A DNA stretch of 64,000 nt, from NCBI RefSeq assembly GCF_003253705.1, contig NZ_QKYU01000015.1:80609-144608 (forward strand). Reading direction: 5' to 3'. Made by a program: the position numbers and the translations under genes. The notes beneath the pieces were generated by a model. It worked only from the letters and a program-made list of their open reading frames with translations. It was not told the origin of the DNA and did no database searches. Shown in pieces: positions 1 through 7,973 of the stretch; the stretch's first letter is position 1; each line of letters begins with the position of its first letter. The stretch comes from Humitalea rosea (GTDB taxonomy: Bacteria; Pseudomonadota; Alphaproteobacteria; Acetobacterales; Acetobacteraceae).

Positions 1-350
1 CCCACCGCATCCGAGAGCAGGCTGTAGAGTTCGCCGCCATGCTCGACGACGACGCTCATCGGCGCCGGCGCGCCCGCCTCGCGTGGCGGCAGGCCGAGGC
101 GGCGGCGCAGGTCGATCGCGGTGACGATGCGGCCGCGCAGATTGAGGCTGCCGGCGACCTCGGGCGGCGCCAGCGGGATGCGCGTGATGGTCTGCGGCCC
201 GAGCACATCGCGCACCACCAGCGCCGGAACCGCGCAGGGCTTGCCCGCGACGGTCAGGGTGAGGAAGACGATGCCGGCATCCTCGGCGGGCACGGCGCCG
301 CGCGAGGCGGGTGGGCCCGGTTGGGTACCGGTCTGCATGTTGGTCTGCAT
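1..350 (-). CDS. cheW: CheW-like chemotaxis coupling protein (3' end cut by window)
   Basis: The reading frame starts at 350 and runs off the left edge, giving about 116 residues. It reads as a CheW-type SH3-like domain: a stretch with FLTLTVAGKPCAVPALVVRDV, then NLRGRIVTAIDLRRRLGL, the part that in this family contacts CheA and receptors. The ATG at 350 has a GAAGGGA ribosome site about 8 bases upstream, better than the in-frame ATG at 338. It follows cheA by 13 bases on the same strand, so the two are almost certainly co-transcribed. The role, linking CheA to chemoreceptors at the inner membrane, is inferred from the family. The missing C-terminus lies outside the window. Confidence 0.88.
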   Translation of the reverse strand, partial: MQTNMQTGTQPGPPASRGAVPAEDAGIVFLTLTVAGKPCAVPALVVRDVLGPQTITRIPLAPPEVAGSLNLRGRIVTAIDLRRRLGLPPREAGAPAPMSVVVEHGGELYSLLSDAV

Positions 351-363
351 TGTCGTGATCCCT

Positions 364-2913
364 TCAGGCGCCGACATGGGCGAGGCAATCGGCGAGGCTG
401 CGGAGCACCGCGCCGCGGTCGAACTTGCCGACGTAATCGGTGAAGCCGGCCTCGCGGCCGCGCGCGACATCCGCCGCCCCCGCCCGGCCGGACAGCGCGA
501 TCAGCGGCAGGTCGCGCCACGGCCCGCCCTCCCGCACCGCCGCGGCGAAGGCGAAGCCATCCATCCCCGGCATCTCGATGTCGGAGATGATGATGTCGAA
601 GCTATGGCCCGCCTCGCGCAGCCGCAGCGCCGCCATGGCATCATCGACCGCGGTGACCTCGTAGCCGACCGAGGAGAGCGTCGGCACCACGAGGTTGCGG
701 AAGAAGGCGCTGTCCTCGACGATCAGCACGCGGGCGGAGGCCTGCTGCCGCGCCTCGGGGCCGAACCAATCCTCGCCCGCCTGGTGGAGCCAATAGGCGC
801 AGTCCAGCACCTCGGTCACCTTGCCCGCGATCACCGCACTGCCAAGGAAACCCGGCTGGTCCTGCTGGGATTCGATGGTCAGGCGTTCCTCGACGACATC
901 GAGGATCTCATCGACCATCAGCCCGAGCGCGCGGTCGCGTTCGTTGAAGACCAGCACCGATTGGCGCGCGCCGGGCTCGGGCGGCATCCAATGGCCACCG
1001 ATCGGGATCAGCGGCATCAGCTTGCCGCGATACTGCACCACCGGATGGCCGGCCGACATCTCGATCTGTTCGGCGGCGATATCCTCCAGCCGCGCGACGA
1101 GGCCGAGCGGCACCGCCTTGGGCGTCGCATCGCCGGCGCGGAACAGCAGCATCGCGGTGCGGGCATTGGAGCGCGCATTGGCGATGGCGGCGGCGGCCTG
1201 GTCCTCGCCCAAATCATCGGCGCCGACGCCGGTCGCCCGCGCGATGCCGTTGGGATCGAGGATCATGATGACCGAGCCATCGCCGAGGATGGTGTTGCCG
1301 CTGAACATGGTGACATGGCGCAGGATCGGCGCGACCGGCTTGACCACGATCTCCTCGGTGTCGAAGACGCGATCGACGATGATGCCGAAGACATGCGGCC
1401 CGACCTGGGTGACGATGACGAAGGCGGCGTCCCCATTGCCCTCGGGGACCGCATCCAGCCGCAGCAGCGTGGCGAGCGAGACCAGCGGCAGCAGCCGCTC
1501 CCGCAGCCGCAGCACCGGGGTGTCGTTGACCCGCTCGACCGCCGCCCCGCCGCCGCCGCCGACGCGCACCAGTTCCAGCACGCCGATCTGCGGGATCGCG
1601 AAGCGCTCGCCGCCGGCCGCGACCACCAGCGCCGAGACGATCGCCAAGGTCAGCGGGATCTTGATGATGAAGGTGGTGCCGCGCCCTTCGCGCGAGCGCA
1701 ACTCGATCGTGCCGCCGATCTTCTCGATGTTGGTTTTCACGACATCCATGCCGACGCCGCGCCCCGAGACCGCCGTGACCGCCGCCGCGGTGGAGAAACC
1801 GGCACGGAAGATGAAGCGCTGGATCTCGTGCTCGGCCATGCCGGCGAGTTCGGCCTCGGTCGCCAGCCCATTGGCCAGAACCTTCTGCCGGATGCGCTCC
1901 ACCGGCAGGCCGCGGCCATCGTCGCCGACCTCGATGATGATGTGCCCGCCTTCATGATAGGCGTTCAGGATGATGCGCCCGGCATCGGGCTTGCCCGCCG
2001 CGCGGCGCTGCGCCGGGGTTTCGAGGCCATGGTCGCCGCTGTTGCGGACCATATGGGTCAGCGGGTCCTTGATGAGTTCGAGCACCTGGCGGTCAAGCTC
2101 GGTCTCGGCCCCGCGCATGTCCAGCTCGATCTTCTTGCCGAGTTCGAGCGAGAGGTCGCGCACGAGGCGCGGCAGCTTGGCCCAGGCATTGCCGATCGGC
2201 TGCATGCGGGTCTTCATCACCCCTTCCTGCAGGTCGGTGGTGATGTGCGACAGCCGCTGCAACGGCACCGCGAAGGCATTGTCGCCCGAGGCGCGGACCA
2301 GCTGCATCAGCTGGTTGCGGGTCAGCACCAGCTCGCTGACCAGGGTCATCAGATCCTCCAGCACATCCACGGTGACGCGGATGGTCTGCGGCGCGAGGCT
2401 GGTGCCGGACGATGATTCCGGCTCGGCCAGGGGCGGCGTCTCCGCGCGGAGGATCGGGGCGGCGATCTCGGCCGGCTCGGGCGCGACCTCGACCGCCAGC
2501 GAGACCTCGGGCGCCGACGCGGCCGGCGGCGGGCTGCGCCCCTCGGAGGCCGCATCCAGGGCTGCGATCAGCGGCTGGTCGTCCCCCGCGGTCTCCGAGC
2601 CGGTGCGCTCGATCCCGGAGACGATCATCTTGATGCGGTCGAGCGAACTCAGCACCAAGGTGATGCCGTCGCCGGTCACGACCAGGCTGCCGTCGCGGTA
2701 TTTGCCGAGCACATTCTCGGCGGCATGGGCGACATGTTCGAGGCGGGAGAGGCCGAGGAAGCCGCAGGTGCCCTTGATGGTGTGAACCAGGCGGAAGATT
2801 TCCGACAGGGTCGGCCGGTCGTCCGGGCAGCGCTCCAGCTTCACCAAGGCGGCGTCCAACGCCACCAGCCCCTCATTCGTCTCGGTCAGGAAGTCTGCGA
2901 GCAGGTCATCCAT
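364..2913 (-). CDS. cheA: Hybrid chemotaxis histidine kinase CheA with C-terminal receiver
   Basis: An 849-residue CheA with domains in order: HPt (1-105, phosphorylatable His44 in HTIKGTCGF), a Pro/Ala-rich linker (about 125-170), dimerisation helices (175-240), HATPase (245-420, N-box around HMVRNSGDHG, GDDGRG and GRGVGMD), a first CheW-like domain (420-555), a second CheW-like domain (585-715) and a receiver (727-849). The receiver has Glu733/Asp734, phosphoacceptor Asp778 in SDIEMPGMDG, and Lys830. Classical CheA lacks the receiver and has one CheW domain, so this is the long hybrid form found in alphaproteobacteria and in gliding or twitching systems. No separate P2 (CheY-binding) domain is obvious. 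It lies between the chpT-like gene and cheW on the same strand. Confidence 0.93.
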   Translation of the reverse strand: MDDLLADFLTETNEGLVALDAALVKLERCPDDRPTLSEIFRLVHTIKGTCGFLGLSRLEHVAHAAENVLGKYRDGSLVVTGDGITLVLSSLDRIKMIVSGIERTGSETAGDDQPLIAALDAASEGRSPPPAASAPEVSLAVEVAPEPAEIAAPILRAETPPLAEPESSSGTSLAPQTIRVTVDVLEDLMTLVSELVLTRNQLMQLVRASGDNAFAVPLQRLSHITTDLQEGVMKTRMQPIGNAWAKLPRLVRDLSLELGKKIELDMRGAETELDRQVLELIKDPLTHMVRNSGDHGLETPAQRRAAGKPDAGRIILNAYHEGGHIIIEVGDDGRGLPVERIRQKVLANGLATEAELAGMAEHEIQRFIFRAGFSTAAAVTAVSGRGVGMDVVKTNIEKIGGTIELRSREGRGTTFIIKIPLTLAIVSALVVAAGGERFAIPQIGVLELVRVGGGGGAAVERVNDTPVLRLRERLLPLVSLATLLRLDAVPEGNGDAAFVIVTQVGPHVFGIIVDRVFDTEEIVVKPVAPILRHVTMFSGNTILGDGSVIMILDPNGIARATGVGADDLGEDQAAAAIANARSNARTAMLLFRAGDATPKAVPLGLVARLEDIAAEQIEMSAGHPVVQYRGKLMPLIPIGGHWMPPEPGARQSVLVFNERDRALGLMVDEILDVVEERLTIESQQDQPGFLGSAVIAGKVTEVLDCAYWLHQAGEDWFGPEARQQASARVLIVEDSAFFRNLVVPTLSSVGYEVTAVDDAMAALRLREAGHSFDIIISDIEMPGMDGFAFAAAVREGGPWRDLPLIALSGRAGAADVARGREAGFTDYVGKFDRGAVLRSLADCLAHVGA

Positions 2914-2988
2914 GGCGTATCCCCGGCACTGCGATTCACGAAAGCGCAGTCTGCCGGGGGGGGAGCGAAGGAAGGGTAAAGGGGCTGC

Positions 2989-3645
2989 TCAGCCGCGTTG
3001 GAGCAGCAGCGGCCCCGGCTGCGGGCCGGCGCCGAAGGCGAGGGAGACCCGCCAGCCCTCGGCCTTCGCCAGGGCCAGGAGCATTGGCGTGAGCACGGCG
3101 CGCGGCTCGGGTTCGACCAAGGTGCCGGCGAGGCCCTGGCCCAGCCCCGCCGGCCAGCGCGCATCCGGCCCCTCGGGCAGGATGACGAGGTGGTCGGCCG
3201 AGCCGGTCAGATGCACGACCCCGCCGCGCGGCAGCGCCTCGACCGCCAGCATGGCGCCGACCAGGGCCAATTGCCCCGCCTCGGCCGGCAGGACCACCCC
3301 CGGCGGCAGCCCGCCCAGGAAGCGGACGCGGCCGCCGGCCAGCACCGCATCCAGCAGCGCCGACAGCGCCGGCGCCGGCATCGGGCCGGTATCGCCGGCA
3401 CAGGCCGCGCGCCACAGGCGGAGCCGCGCGCGAATGGCGCGGGCGCTTTCCAGGGCAAGTTCCATCGCCTCATCGGGCACCGCCGCGCCCACTTGGGCAT
3501 CGGCCGCATCCTCGGCATCGCCCGCCATTTCCAGCGCACCGACAACCATGCCCGCGGGCCCGCCCATGTCATGGCAGATGCGCGCGCAAAGCGCCTGTGC
3601 GAGCCGCAGTGCCGTTACACTGGCAAAATCTGTTCCAACCGTCAT
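2989..3645 (-). CDS. chpT: ChpT-like histidine phosphotransferase
   Basis: A 218-residue protein whose N-terminal helical hairpin holds CARICHDMGGPAG near residues 20-32. This matches the phosphorylatable-His motif of ChpT, a dimeric pseudo-histidine-kinase that in alphaproteobacteria passes phosphate from CckA to CtrA and CpdR. The C-terminal half looks like a degenerate ATPase-like fold without nucleotide motifs, as expected for the family (about 210-250 aa). It is 75 bases upstream of cheA on the same strand, so it probably heads the chpT-cheA-cheW transcript. It could instead serve only the chemotaxis relay. The start at 3645 (ATG) fits; the 71-base gap to 3717 probably holds divergent promoters. 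Confidence 0.75.
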   Translation of the reverse strand: MTVGTDFASVTALRLAQALCARICHDMGGPAGMVVGALEMAGDAEDAADAQVGAAVPDEAMELALESARAIRARLRLWRAACAGDTGPMPAPALSALLDAVLAGGRVRFLGGLPPGVVLPAEAGQLALVGAMLAVEALPRGGVVHLTGSADHLVILPEGPDARWPAGLGQGLAGTLVEPEPRAVLTPMLLALAKAEGWRVSLAFGAGPQPGPLLLQRG

Positions 3646-3716
3646 CGCGCCACTCTGCCCGGATGCAACCGCAAGTGTTAGGGCCAGCCCCCTTGCGAAC
3701 CAGTAAACTCGGCGGG

Positions 3717-3917
3717 ATGGTGCGCCCGGTCATGCCCTTTCTTCTTGAGCCCGGAATGTGGGTGCGCCACCCAAGCCGCCCCGATTGGGGCATTGGCCAG
3801 GTGCAGTCGGTGATCGGCGACCGGGTGACCGTGAATTTTGAGAACGCGGGCAAGGTGCTCATCAATGGGGCGGTCATCGCCTTGCAGACGCTGGACGAGG
3901 CACCCGACACGCGATGA
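3717..3917 (+). CDS. Small DUF3553-type protein
   Basis: A 66-residue protein with a core around EPGMWVRHPSRPDWGIGQVQ followed by short beta strands ending in ALQTLDEAP. This is the pattern of the DUF3553 / CarD-like small beta-barrel proteins found in alphaproteobacteria; the function is unknown. The start at ATG 3717 is preferred because the longer frame back to 3597 is antisense to the chpT-like gene and reads as low-complexity. ATG 3732 is a shorter alternative. Its TGA overlaps the ATG of the next gene (ATGA), so it is translationally coupled to the permease. Confidence 0.7.
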   Translation: MVRPVMPFLLEPGMWVRHPSRPDWGIGQVQSVIGDRVTVNFENAGKVLINGAVIALQTLDEAPDTR

Positions 3918-4669
3918 CGGAATTTTTTGCGGCTGTGATGGAACTACCAGGCACCTGGCAGTTCTGGGTGGCTGTCGGCGCGACGGCGGTGGCCGGGATG
4001 ATGCGCGGCTATTCGGGATTCGGGACCGCGATCCTGCTCTCCCCGGTCTATTCCACGCTGTTCGGCACCCTGGGCGGCGTGCCGGCGATCCTGCTGATGG
4101 AGCTGATCGTCTCCATGCAACTGCTGCCCAAGGCGATTGGGGAGGCGGACCGCCGCACCATCCTGCCGCTCGGCGCCGCGGCCGTGGTCGCGACCCCCTT
4201 CGGCGCCTGGGTGCTGCTGAATGCGGATGGCGAGATCCTGCGCCGCGCGATCGGGGTCTGCGTGCTGCTGTTCGGCGCGCTGCTGATGTCGAGCTGGCGC
4301 TACCACGGCTCCCGCCCGCTGCTGCTGAACCTCTCGGTCGGCGTCACCTCGGGCCTGCTGAAGGGGGCGACGGGGATGAGCGGGCCGCCCGTCATCCTCT
4401 ACCTCCTCTCCGGGCCGGAGGCAGCGCGCCAGCATCGCGCCAGCCTCATTCTGTTTTTCTCCATGATTTCAGTGATTTCCATCGCCGCCCCGCTCTGGGC
4501 CGGGCTGATGGGGCCGGTGCTGTTGGCCAAGGTGGCGCTGCTGCTGCCGGTGCTGGCGATCTCCGTCCCCGTGGGCGTGCGGCTGTTCCATATCCTGCCC
4601 ATTGTCTGGTACCGGCGCTGTGCCCAGTTGCTTTTGGCGCTGGCGGGCGGCTTCGCCCTGCTGTTCTGA
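3914..4669 (+). CDS. TSUP (TauE/SafE) family membrane permease
   Basis: A 251-residue very hydrophobic protein with about seven to eight predicted membrane segments. It carries the two family repeats: GYSGFGTAILLSP near residues 32-45 and KGATGMSGPPVILYLL near residue 150. TSUP proteins move small anions such as sulfite, sulfonates or organosulfur acids across the inner membrane; the substrate here cannot be told. It overlaps the preceding DUF3553 gene by 4 bases. A short stem (CCGCAA/TTGCGG, 4679-4695) follows the stop and precedes moaA. Confidence 0.85.
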   Translation: MTEFFAAVMELPGTWQFWVAVGATAVAGMMRGYSGFGTAILLSPVYSTLFGTLGGVPAILLMELIVSMQLLPKAIGEADRRTILPLGAAAVVATPFGAWVLLNADGEILRRAIGVCVLLFGALLMSSWRYHGSRPLLLNLSVGVTSGLLKGATGMSGPPVILYLLSGPEAARQHRASLILFFSMISVISIAAPLWAGLMGPVLLAKVALLLPVLAISVPVGVRLFHILPIVWYRRCAQLLLALAGGFALLF

Positions 4670-4762
4670 GCGTAAACCCCGCAAAGGGCTTGCGGCGCGG
4701 GGGGGTATCGGACCAAATCCCGCCATATCAGTGTCACCCGACCCAGGAAGGACAGGCCCAAG

Positions 4763-5743
4763 ATGCTCGATCCGTTCGGCCGGCGGATCTCCTACCTCCG
4801 CGTTTCGGTCACCGACCGATGCGACCTCCGCTGCGTCTATTGCATGGCCGAGGACATGACCTTCCTCCCCAAGTCGGAGGTCCTGACGCTTGAGGAGCTG
4901 GACCGCCTTTGCGGCACCTTCATCGGCCTGGGCGTCGAACGCATCCGCCTCACCGGCGGCGAGCCGCTGGTCCGCAAGAACGTCATCTCGCTGTTCCGCA
5001 ACCTCGGCGACCGGATCGGGCCGGGCGGGCTGAAGGAGCTGACGGTCACGACCAACGGCTCGCAACTCACCAAGATGGCCGGCCAGCTCTATTCGGCCGG
5101 GGTGCGGCGCATCAACGTCAGCCTCGACACGCTGGATGCGCAGAAATTCGCCGCCATCACCCGCTGGGGCAAGCTGGAGCCGACCCTGGATGGCATCTTC
5201 GCCGCCAAGGCCGCCGGCCTCGCGGTCAAGATCAATGCCGTCGCGCTGAAGGGCGTGAACGAGGAGGAATACGACCGCATGCTCGCCTGGTGCGGCGAGC
5301 ATGGCTTCGACCTGACCCTGATCGAGACCATGCCGATGGGCGACATCTCCGGCGATCGCGCCGGCCAGTATCTGCCGCTCTCCCTGGTCCGCCAGCGGCT
5401 GCGCGAGCATTGGACGCTGACCGAAAGCAGCCATGCGACCGGCGGCCCCGCCCGCTACTACGACGTGGCGGAAACCGGCGGCAGGCTCGGGCTGATCACG
5501 CCGATGACCCACAACTTCTGCGAATCCTGCAACCGGGTGCGGCTGACCTGCACCGGCACGCTCTACATGTGCCTCGGCCAGGATGACGCGGCCGATCTGC
5601 GCCGGCCGCTGCGCGATCCGGGTGTCGATGACGAGGGCTTGCGCGAACACATCCTCGCCGCCATCGCACGCAAGCCGAAGGGGCATGATTTCGTTATGGA
5701 TCGCGCCGCCGTCGCCCGCCATATGAGCGTGACGGGCGGCTGA
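4763..5743 (+). CDS. moaA: GTP 3',8-cyclase MoaA
   Basis: A 326-residue radical-SAM enzyme of usual MoaA length. The N-terminal SAM [4Fe-4S] site is Cys20-x3-Cys24-x2-Cys27 (CDLRCVYC). The second cluster is near the C-terminus in [11 protein letters not shown] with a further Cys 14 residues on. The protein ends in the conserved GG dipeptide (SVTGG), needed for catalysis in this family. It converts GTP to the 3',8-cyclo intermediate, the first step of molybdenum cofactor synthesis, with MoaC. No other moa genes are nearby. AGGAAGGACAG upstream of ATG 4763 is the ribosome site. No Moco riboswitch-like structure is apparent in the short leader. Confidence 0.97.
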   Translation: MLDPFGRRISYLRVSVTDRCDLRCVYCMAEDMTFLPKSEVLTLEELDRLCGTFIGLGVERIRLTGGEPLVRKNVISLFRNLGDRIGPGGLKELTVTTNGSQLTKMAGQLYSAGVRRINVSLDTLDAQKFAAITRWGKLEPTLDGIFAAKAAGLAVKINAVALKGVNEEEYDRMLAWCGEHGFDLTLIETMPMGDISGDRAGQYLPLSLVRQRLREHWTLTESSHATGGPARYYDVAETGGRLGLITPMTHNFCESCNRVRLTCTGTLYMCLGQDDAADLRRPLRDPGVDDEGLREHILAAIARKPKGHDFVMDRAAVARHMSVTGG

Positions 5744-5745
5744 CG

Positions 5746-6129
5746 GTGGTGGAGCTGGTCAACCGGCTGGCGATCCCCGGCCTGCCGGACTGGAGCGGCC
5801 TCGTGCTGCTTGGCATGCTCGCGGTCTTCGGCGCGGCCTTCCTGTTGATGCCCTTCTCCGTCTTCGGGCTGAAGGGGCGGCTGGAGATCCTGGAAGCGCA
5901 GCTCGACGAGATCCAGGCCGAGCTGCGCACCCTGTCGGTGCGCGAGCAGCCGCAGGGCCGCCGCATCTCCCCCGATGAGGGCTGGGCGGAACCGCCCATC
6001 GGCCCGCGTATCGCCCGCACCGAGGCGGAGGCGCCGAGCCCGGCGCCCCCGATCCCGCCCCCCCCCGCCTGGCCGAGCGCCAGGGGGCGGACGGAGCCCC
6101 GGATCGATTGGCCCCGCAGCGGGCGGTAA
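5746..6129 (+). CDS. Small membrane-anchored protein, unknown function
   Basis: A 127-residue protein with one strong membrane segment (about residues 18-42), then a charged helical stretch rich in Glu, Leu and Arg (about 43-70, possible coiled coil), then a Pro/Arg-rich tail likely disordered. It starts with GTG two bases after the moaA stop (a second GTG at 5749 is possible), so it is probably co-translated with moaA. I recognise no family. The tail is compositionally biased and its exact end may not matter functionally. A short GC stem (GCCCG/CGGGC, 6135-6147) follows the stop. Confidence 0.6.
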   Translation: MVELVNRLAIPGLPDWSGLVLLGMLAVFGAAFLLMPFSVFGLKGRLEILEAQLDEIQAELRTLSVREQPQGRRISPDEGWAEPPIGPRIARTEAEAPSPAPPIPPPPAWPSARGRTEPRIDWPRSGR

Positions 6130-6307
6130 GGCGCGCCCGCCGCGGGCGTTGGTTGCGGCAGCGCGATACCCGGGGTCGCCAGATCGGCGCGCCGCTGAAC
6201 ATGATCGCCGCTCGCCGCCGCGCGGCGTGTCGGCGCGGCCGTTTTCCCCCCGCGGCTTGCCCGGCCCCGCCGACCGGCGCTTGATGCGCCCGACCAGGAG
6301 CCGAGCC

Positions 6308-6382
6308 ATGCCCATGTCCGCGATCCAGATGCTCCCCGGCCATGACAAGGCTGCCAGCCTCGCGGCGCGGGACGCCGCCTGA
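6308..6382 (+). CDS. 24-codon leader ORF directly upstream of nadK
   Basis: A short ORF (ATG 6308, TGA 6380-6382) encoding 24 residues starting [12 protein letters not shown]. It has the best ribosome site in this stretch, AGGAG at 6296-6300, seven bases before the ATG. Its stop codon overlaps the first possible NAD kinase codon (TGATT at 6380-6384). The arrangement suggests that ribosomes load here and restart at nadK. The peptide resembles nothing I know, and it may matter only as a translation-coupling device. Confidence 0.5.
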   Translation: MPMSAIQMLPGHDKAASLAARDAA

Positions 6383-7146
6383 TTCCCCCCCGCGCGGCCT
6401 TCCTCGCCTCCTCCGCCCCGGCGGCGCAGGAGGGGCTGGCACGGCTGGTCGAGCTTTACGGCGACCTGCCGGAGGAGGAGGCGGAGGTGATCGTCGCCCT
6501 CGGCGGCGATGGCTTCATGCTGGAGACGCTGCATCGCGTCCTGCATCGCGGCATCCCGGTCTATGGGATGAACCGCGGCAGCGTCGGCTTCCTCATGAAT
6601 GCCTGGTCGGAGAACGGCCTGCCCGCGCGGCTGGCCGAGGCCCAGGCCGCGACCCTGCATCCGCTGCGGATGATGGCGCTGGATGTGCATGGCAAGCGGC
6701 ATGAGGCGGTGGCGATCAACGAGGTCAGCCTGCTGCGCGAGACCCGCCAGGTCGCCAAGATCCGCATCACCGTCGATGGGCGGGAGCGCCTTGCGGAGCT
6801 GAGCTGCGACGGCGTGCTGGTCTCCACCCCGGCCGGCAGCACCGCCTACAACCTCTCGGCGCATGGGCCGATCGTGCCGCTTTCGGCCAATCTGCTGCCG
6901 CTGACCCCGATCAGCGCCTTCCGCCCCCGCCGCTGGCGCGGCGCGCTGCTGCCATCGGAGGCGCAGGTGGTGTTCGAGGTGCTGGAGCCCGAGAAGCGCC
7001 CGGTCGCCGCCGTCGCCGACTTCACCGAGGTGCGCGAGGTCGTCCGCGTCGAGGTGCGCGAGGATCGGACGGTGTCGCTCACCCTGCTCTTCGATCCGGG
7101 GCATGGGCTGTCCGAGCGGGTGATCGCGGAGCAATTTACCGTCTGA
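6382..7146 (+). CDS. nadK: NAD kinase, with no standard start codon visible
   Basis: About 254 residues, the usual length for alphaproteobacterial NAD kinase, which makes NADP from NAD and ATP or polyphosphate. Motifs: [13 protein letters not shown] (GGDG catalytic loop), [10 protein letters not shown], and [19 protein letters not shown] for NAD binding. The conserved N-terminus ([20 protein letters not shown]) lies upstream of the first in-frame GTG at 6487, which already sits in the GGDG motif, so that GTG cannot be the start. The frame opens after a TGA at 6343-6345 with no ATG, GTG or TTG before 6487; CTG 6379 or ATT 6382 are the only plausible starts. A homopolymer error in the seven-C run just after 6384 could alternatively join it to ATG 6342. 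Confidence 0.88.
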   Translation: MPPRAAFLASSAPAAQEGLARLVELYGDLPEEEAEVIVALGGDGFMLETLHRVLHRGIPVYGMNRGSVGFLMNAWSENGLPARLAEAQAATLHPLRMMALDVHGKRHEAVAINEVSLLRETRQVAKIRITVDGRERLAELSCDGVLVSTPAGSTAYNLSAHGPIVPLSANLLPLTPISAFRPRRWRGALLPSEAQVVFEVLEPEKRPVAAVADFTEVREVVRVEVREDRTVSLTLLFDPGHGLSERVIAEQFTV

Positions 7147-7292
7147 GCCGATTGCCCGCCCCGGAGTGCCATGCCAGCGTCACGGCTTCTGGAGAGGGGT
7201 CATTCCATGCGCCATCCGCTGGCAGCGCCCGGCCCGGCCGCGTCCATACCCCGCCGTTTGCACCCCGCCGTCTGCACAAGGGACTGATCGCC

Positions 7293-7973
7293 ATGTCGAA
7301 ATACTTCCTGGGCCCGATGCCGAGCCCGTTGAGCACCGAGGTCGTCGCGCTTCTGGAACAGGCCGAGACGGCCACCATCGGCCATTGGCGCCACTGGGGC
7401 TTCGTCGATCGCGGCGTGCATGCGCTGCTGCCGAGCCTGGTGAAGGGCGGCCGCCGCTTCGCCGGCACCGCCGTCACCGTGCAGATCCCGGGGGCCGACA
7501 GCACGCTGCTGCATCATGTGCTCGGGCTGCTGCGGCCGGGCGACATACTGGTGGTGGACCGCCTGGGCGACACGCGCCACGCCTGCTGGGGCGGGGGCGT
7601 GACCGTGGCGGCCAAGGCGGCCGGCGCCAAGGCCGGCGTGGTGGACGGGCCCTGCACCGATCTGGAGGAGGTCGAGGCCTCCGCCTTCCCGCTCTGGGGC
7701 CGCGGCCTCGCGCCGATCACGACCCGCGTCTACGACCTGGGCGGGCGGATGAATGTGCCGGTCTCGATCGGCGGCACGGTGGTGATGCCGGGCGATGCGG
7801 TGCTCTGCGATGAATCGGGCGTGCTGGTGATGCCGCCCGCCGAGGCCGAGGCCGAGGCCCGTGCCGCCATCGACCGCCAGGCGCGCGGGCTGATCACCCA
7901 AGGGCGGGTCGCGGCGGGCGAAAAGCTCGGCGACCTCAGCGGCGCCAGCGCCAAGGTGCTGGCCGGCCAGTGA
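7293..7973 (+). CDS. RraA-like protein / HMG-CHA aldolase family
   Basis: A 226-residue RraA-fold protein. Family members include 4-hydroxy-4-methyl-2-oxoglutarate aldolases, oxaloacetate decarboxylases and the RNase E inhibitor RraA. Visible are GDILVVDRLGD, the GGGVTVAAKAAGAKAGVVDG stretch (with Asp of the Mg site and the VDG), and the GDAVLCDESGVLVMP segment near the C-terminus. The usual GRxRD-like arginine-aspartate pair is weak here (VDGPCTDLEE), so aldolase activity is uncertain. ATG 7293 has AAGGGA about 10 bases upstream and is preferred over in-frame upstream starts that read as low-complexity. Its TGA overlaps the GTG of the next gene (GTGA). A second paralogue lies at 49668-50342. 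Confidence 0.8.
   Translation: MSKYFLGPMPSPLSTEVVALLEQAETATIGHWRHWGFVDRGVHALLPSLVKGGRRFAGTAVTVQIPGADSTLLHHVLGLLRPGDILVVDRLGDTRHACWGGGVTVAAKAAGAKAGVVDGPCTDLEEVEASAFPLWGRGLAPITTRVYDLGGRMNVPVSIGGTVVMPGDAVLCDESGVLVMPPAEAEAEARAAIDRQARGLITQGRVAAGEKLGDLSGASAKVLAGQ

Noticed and set aside
121..2415. Long plus-strand open frame across the cheA region
   Set aside because: It is antisense to cheA, which has a full set of histidine-kinase and receiver motifs; the plus frame is low-complexity and His/Arg-rich, typical of GC-rich shadow frames.
4670..4762. Possible molybdenum-cofactor riboswitch before moaA
   Set aside because: The 93-base leader is short and shows only one small stem, without the conserved multi-helix layout.
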